Shown: piece after piece, positions 61,920 through 64,000 of the stretch
How the letters are laid out: each line of letters starts with the position of its first letter
Numbering within the stretch: position 1 is the stretch's first letter
Origin: Chitinophagaceae bacterium
GTDB lineage: Bacteria; Bacteroidota; Bacteroidia; Chitinophagales; Chitinophagaceae
Reading direction: 5' to 3'
Assembly: GCA_024643655.1 (NCBI GenBank)
Contig: JAHEMM010000001.1
Coordinates: 62,001 to 126,000 of the forward strand
Length of the DNA: 64,000 nucleotides
Translations under genes and position numbers: made by a program
The notes under the pieces: generated by a model
Database searches by the model: none
Seen by the model: the letters and a program-made list of their open reading frames with translations, nothing else
What the model was told of the DNA's origin: nothing

Positions 61920-64000
61920 TTATTTACCGATATTGATTTGAATATAAGTTCTTATTTCCCATTCATTACCATTTGGAAAACCAATGGCATTTGGATCAGG
62001 CACCCAGTTACCAGCTCCATCTAGTGTTTTAATTGGCGAATATCTTGGAGAGTATTTATTCAACGTTCTATAAGTACCTCTAATTCCAAGTTTGGTACCG
62101 GGTAACATAAACCAATCCGGTTTTCCAATTTCAGTTGAAAAGTCTGCTATCAATTGTAACGGGAATGTTAAGTTAAAGTCACGATGATAGTCAAAAGGAC
62201 CCCAATCGTTAAATTTACCTATAGCCATTAATTTTGTTTTCTTAAAAATACTCCTTACATCAAACCCATATCTGTTAATAGTTCGGGTATCACTACCGTT
62301 AGCTTGTCCGTTACCTACATAAAGATTAGCTATTAAACCAAGATCGGGATTTAGTTTAGAAACTACTCTTGTATTTATTTCCCATAGATTCTGTGCAGGA
62401 GCTGCTCCAGGAAATGCAAAAGTCCGTCTTGCACTCGTTATGCCAATAGCAGCATCTTGTGTAGTAGGCAAATGTCGATATACAAAATCAGCACTAATAG
62501 CCAACTTTGCATCTTCTGCACGGTCATTATCCCATTCATACATCCAGGTACCCGGTGTAGGGTCGTAGGTTAATAATAATTCTCCTGCGATCGTTTCTCT
62601 ATTTGAACGGACTGAAAAAGGATCATCCAAAATATTTCTTGGTCTTCCCGGTGCTAATAACATATCAAAAGGTATTGGACCTTCGATTGGTTTTTGCCAT
62701 AAAAAATTAGGGGCAATTTGCAAATTTCCTACACTAAAAGTCAATCCACTCAACACATTATACATATTCCCACTTCCAATATCTTTTAATCGCCATCCGG
62801 TAAATGTTCTGGTATTATCATAACCGCCATTAGCAACAAGCCCCATATAGGAAGCTTGGCCATACCAATTGATTATACCTTTACTATAGGTTAGTTTTAT
62901 TTTTCCACCGAAATTGTCTTCTGATTTAATCTGATCCTGATATATTTTGTAATTACCGGCTTCGCCTCTAATTAATTGAAAGTCTCTGCCATTCAAAGGT
63001 TGTCCAGCCCATAAACCACCTATATCAATCCCAAAATTTTCAAATTTCCTTGAAATGCTTAAAGCCGCTTTTCTGGTTTTTGGAGTAGGTATGGCAAATG
63101 AACTTTGTAATCCACTACGTTGAACTAAGTCTTCATGAAACATTCCAGTTACATCAAATTTGGACAGTTTTCTGGTATATTTCACTAATACTGCAGGGTT
63201 AGCTCCCCACCATAGCTCGGGACCAAAAGCAATTTTTAATCCTTTGATAGCTTTTTTCCCTTCTATTTCAAAACCAAATGGAGCTTCTCCATTATAGATA
63301 TCTATATTAGGACCATAATTTGCTTCTGGATATAAGCCAAAAAAATCGCCTTCATATCCCCAATGATAATGTCCTGTCCTATAAAAACCAGTAAGGTTAA
63401 ATATTTTATTGTTCCAGTTAAAACTACTCCTATATAATTGTACCCTGTTATTGGAATTAATAATCTGCGTTCCGGTAGGCGTATTAACAGTTATTTTTCT
63501 TCCTCTGTTCTCGTAAAAAACTTCATCAATTGGATTTTCGGCTACATTACCTAACACATTAAATTGAACATTTGCTGTAACATTAGGAGCAGGCTTTGCC
63601 GTAAGACCAATATTAAAAGATTGCATATGATCAAATCCTAATTTGTTTGGATATACTGGATTATTAGGATCTGCCTCTTTTGGTGTGGCAATTAAACTAC
63701 CTCCAGTGTTATAAGTTGTAAAATTCGCTTGTAAATTGCTGAGGTAAAGCTTTCCTTTATCATGACTTTCTAAAGCTGCTTTATCGCCTCGAGCCCGTAA
63801 CATGGCATCTTTTATTTGTATATTATCAAAATTATTGATTTGTGTACTTGCGCCAGTTTTATAAGGATTAAATTGATGTGCTTCTTTTAAAGCATAATAA
63901 GCAGCTCTTGGATATAATTCATACAAACCTCTTTCGTTTGTTTCTCCTTTAGCGCAAATTCCAAACCACTCTTCATTCATATTGTTCTCACCTTCTTTAA
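61920..64000 (-). CDS. Fusion of a glycosidase C-terminus to an outer-membrane-barrel-like domain, cut by the window edge
   Basis: The frame is open to the right edge; the first ATG in the window (63980) is internal, since the upstream codons read KEGENN without a stop. The first ~40 residues (EEWFGICAKGETNERG, then YPRAAYYALKEAHQFNPY) look like the end of a (beta/alpha)8 glycosidase barrel as in GH2/GH5-like enzymes. The remaining ~640 residues are rich in amphipathic beta strands (WYGQASYMGLVANGG, RYGFDVRSIFKKTKLMAIGKFNDWGPFDYH) and end in IQINIGK, like an outer-membrane porin. It lies 38 bases upstream of the binding lipoprotein and begins the visible operon. The enzyme part and start are outside the window. 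Confidence 0.68.
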   Translation of the reverse strand, partial: KEGENNMNEEWFGICAKGETNERGLYELYPRAAYYALKEAHQFNPYKTGASTQINNFDNIQIKDAMLRARGDKAALESHDKGKLYLSNLQANFTTYNTGGSLIATPKEADPNNPVYPNKLGFDHMQSFNIGLTAKPAPNVTANVQFNVLGNVAENPIDEVFYENRGRKITVNTPTGTQIINSNNRVQLYRSSFNWNNKIFNLTGFYRTGHYHWGYEGDFFGLYPEANYGPNIDIYNGEAPFGFEIEGKKAIKGLKIAFGPELWWGANPAVLVKYTRKLSKFDVTGMFHEDLVQRSGLQSSFAIPTPKTRKAALSISRKFENFGIDIGGLWAGQPLNGRDFQLIRGEAGNYKIYQDQIKSEDNFGGKIKLTYSKGIINWYGQASYMGLVANGGYDNTRTFTGWRLKDIGSGNMYNVLSGLTFSVGNLQIAPNFLWQKPIEGPIPFDMLLAPGRPRNILDDPFSVRSNRETIAGELLLTYDPTPGTWMYEWDNDRAEDAKLAISADFVYRHLPTTQDAAIGITSARRTFAFPGAAPAQNLWEINTRVVSKLNPDLGLIANLYVGNGQANGSDTRTINRYGFDVRSIFKKTKLMAIGKFNDWGPFDYHRDFNLTFPLQLIADFSTEIGKPDWFMLPGTKLGIRGTYRTLNKYSPRYSPIKTLDGAGNWVPDPNAIGFPNGNEWEIRTYIQINIGK

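Noticed and set aside
1-64000. CRISPR arrays, insertion sequences, integrases, prophage genes, tRNA or rRNA genes
   Set aside because: None was found: no regularly spaced direct repeats, transposase motifs or RNA-gene signatures were seen in the gaps or frames.

Overview
The window looks like a chromosomal segment of a member of the Bacteroidota, most likely Chitinophagaceae. The DNA is AT-rich. Several proteins carry type IX secretion (T9SS) sorting domains, there is a PorP/SprF-type outer-membrane protein beside a giant PKD-repeat adhesin, lipoproteins and TonB-dependent receptors are common, and some promoters fit the Bacteroidota pattern (-33 TTG, -7 TAnnTTTG). Family placement is inference from gene content; no rRNA or tRNA gene is visible.

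Positions 1-24970 are mostly housekeeping: the end of a von Willebrand-type protein, grpE-dnaJ with a recognisable promoter, an rRNA methyltransferase, a peroxiredoxin, aquaporin Z, the PKD adhesin/PorP pair, a YitT transporter, a Nif3-type protein, a zinc-ribbon coiled-coil protein, recN, dnaB, a secreted lipase-like hydrolase, rsmE, a TerC protein, pyrD and a thiolase. Clear intrinsic terminators follow aqpZ/porP (shared), the zinc-ribbon gene, dnaB and a DinB gene.

Positions 25180-48750 mix surface and accessory genes with core genes: a DUF1800/DUF1501 pair, a cytochrome-like lipoprotein, a small Cys-rich protein with a TonB-dependent receptor, a rhodanese, an ABC exporter, a ComM/YifB ATPase, a large membrane sensor-regulator (propeller, Y_Y_Y, LuxR-type HTH) divergent from a T9SS-exported protein with two carbohydrate-binding-like repeats, an M1 peptidase, a MutS-like ATPase, dihydroorotase and an outer-membrane barrel protein.

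Positions 48809-64000 are the most interesting part: a run of nine minus-strand genes that reads as a beta-1,3-glucan (laminarin-like) utilisation locus. It encodes a surface GH16 lipoprotein, a surface glycan-binding lipoprotein, a glycosidase/beta-barrel fusion cut by the window edge, a GH30 lipoprotein, a GH17 lipoprotein, two GH17 proteins without signal peptides, a GPH/MFS sugar transporter fused in one reading frame to a GH17 domain, and a 1134-residue signal-less protein resembling beta-1,3-glucan phosphorylases (GH149-like). The inferred scheme is: cut at the surface and in the periplasm, import oligosaccharides through a transporter that carries its own glucanase, then finish by GH17 action and phosphorolysis in the cytoplasm. 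No SusC/SusD pair is seen inside the window; it may lie beyond the right edge.
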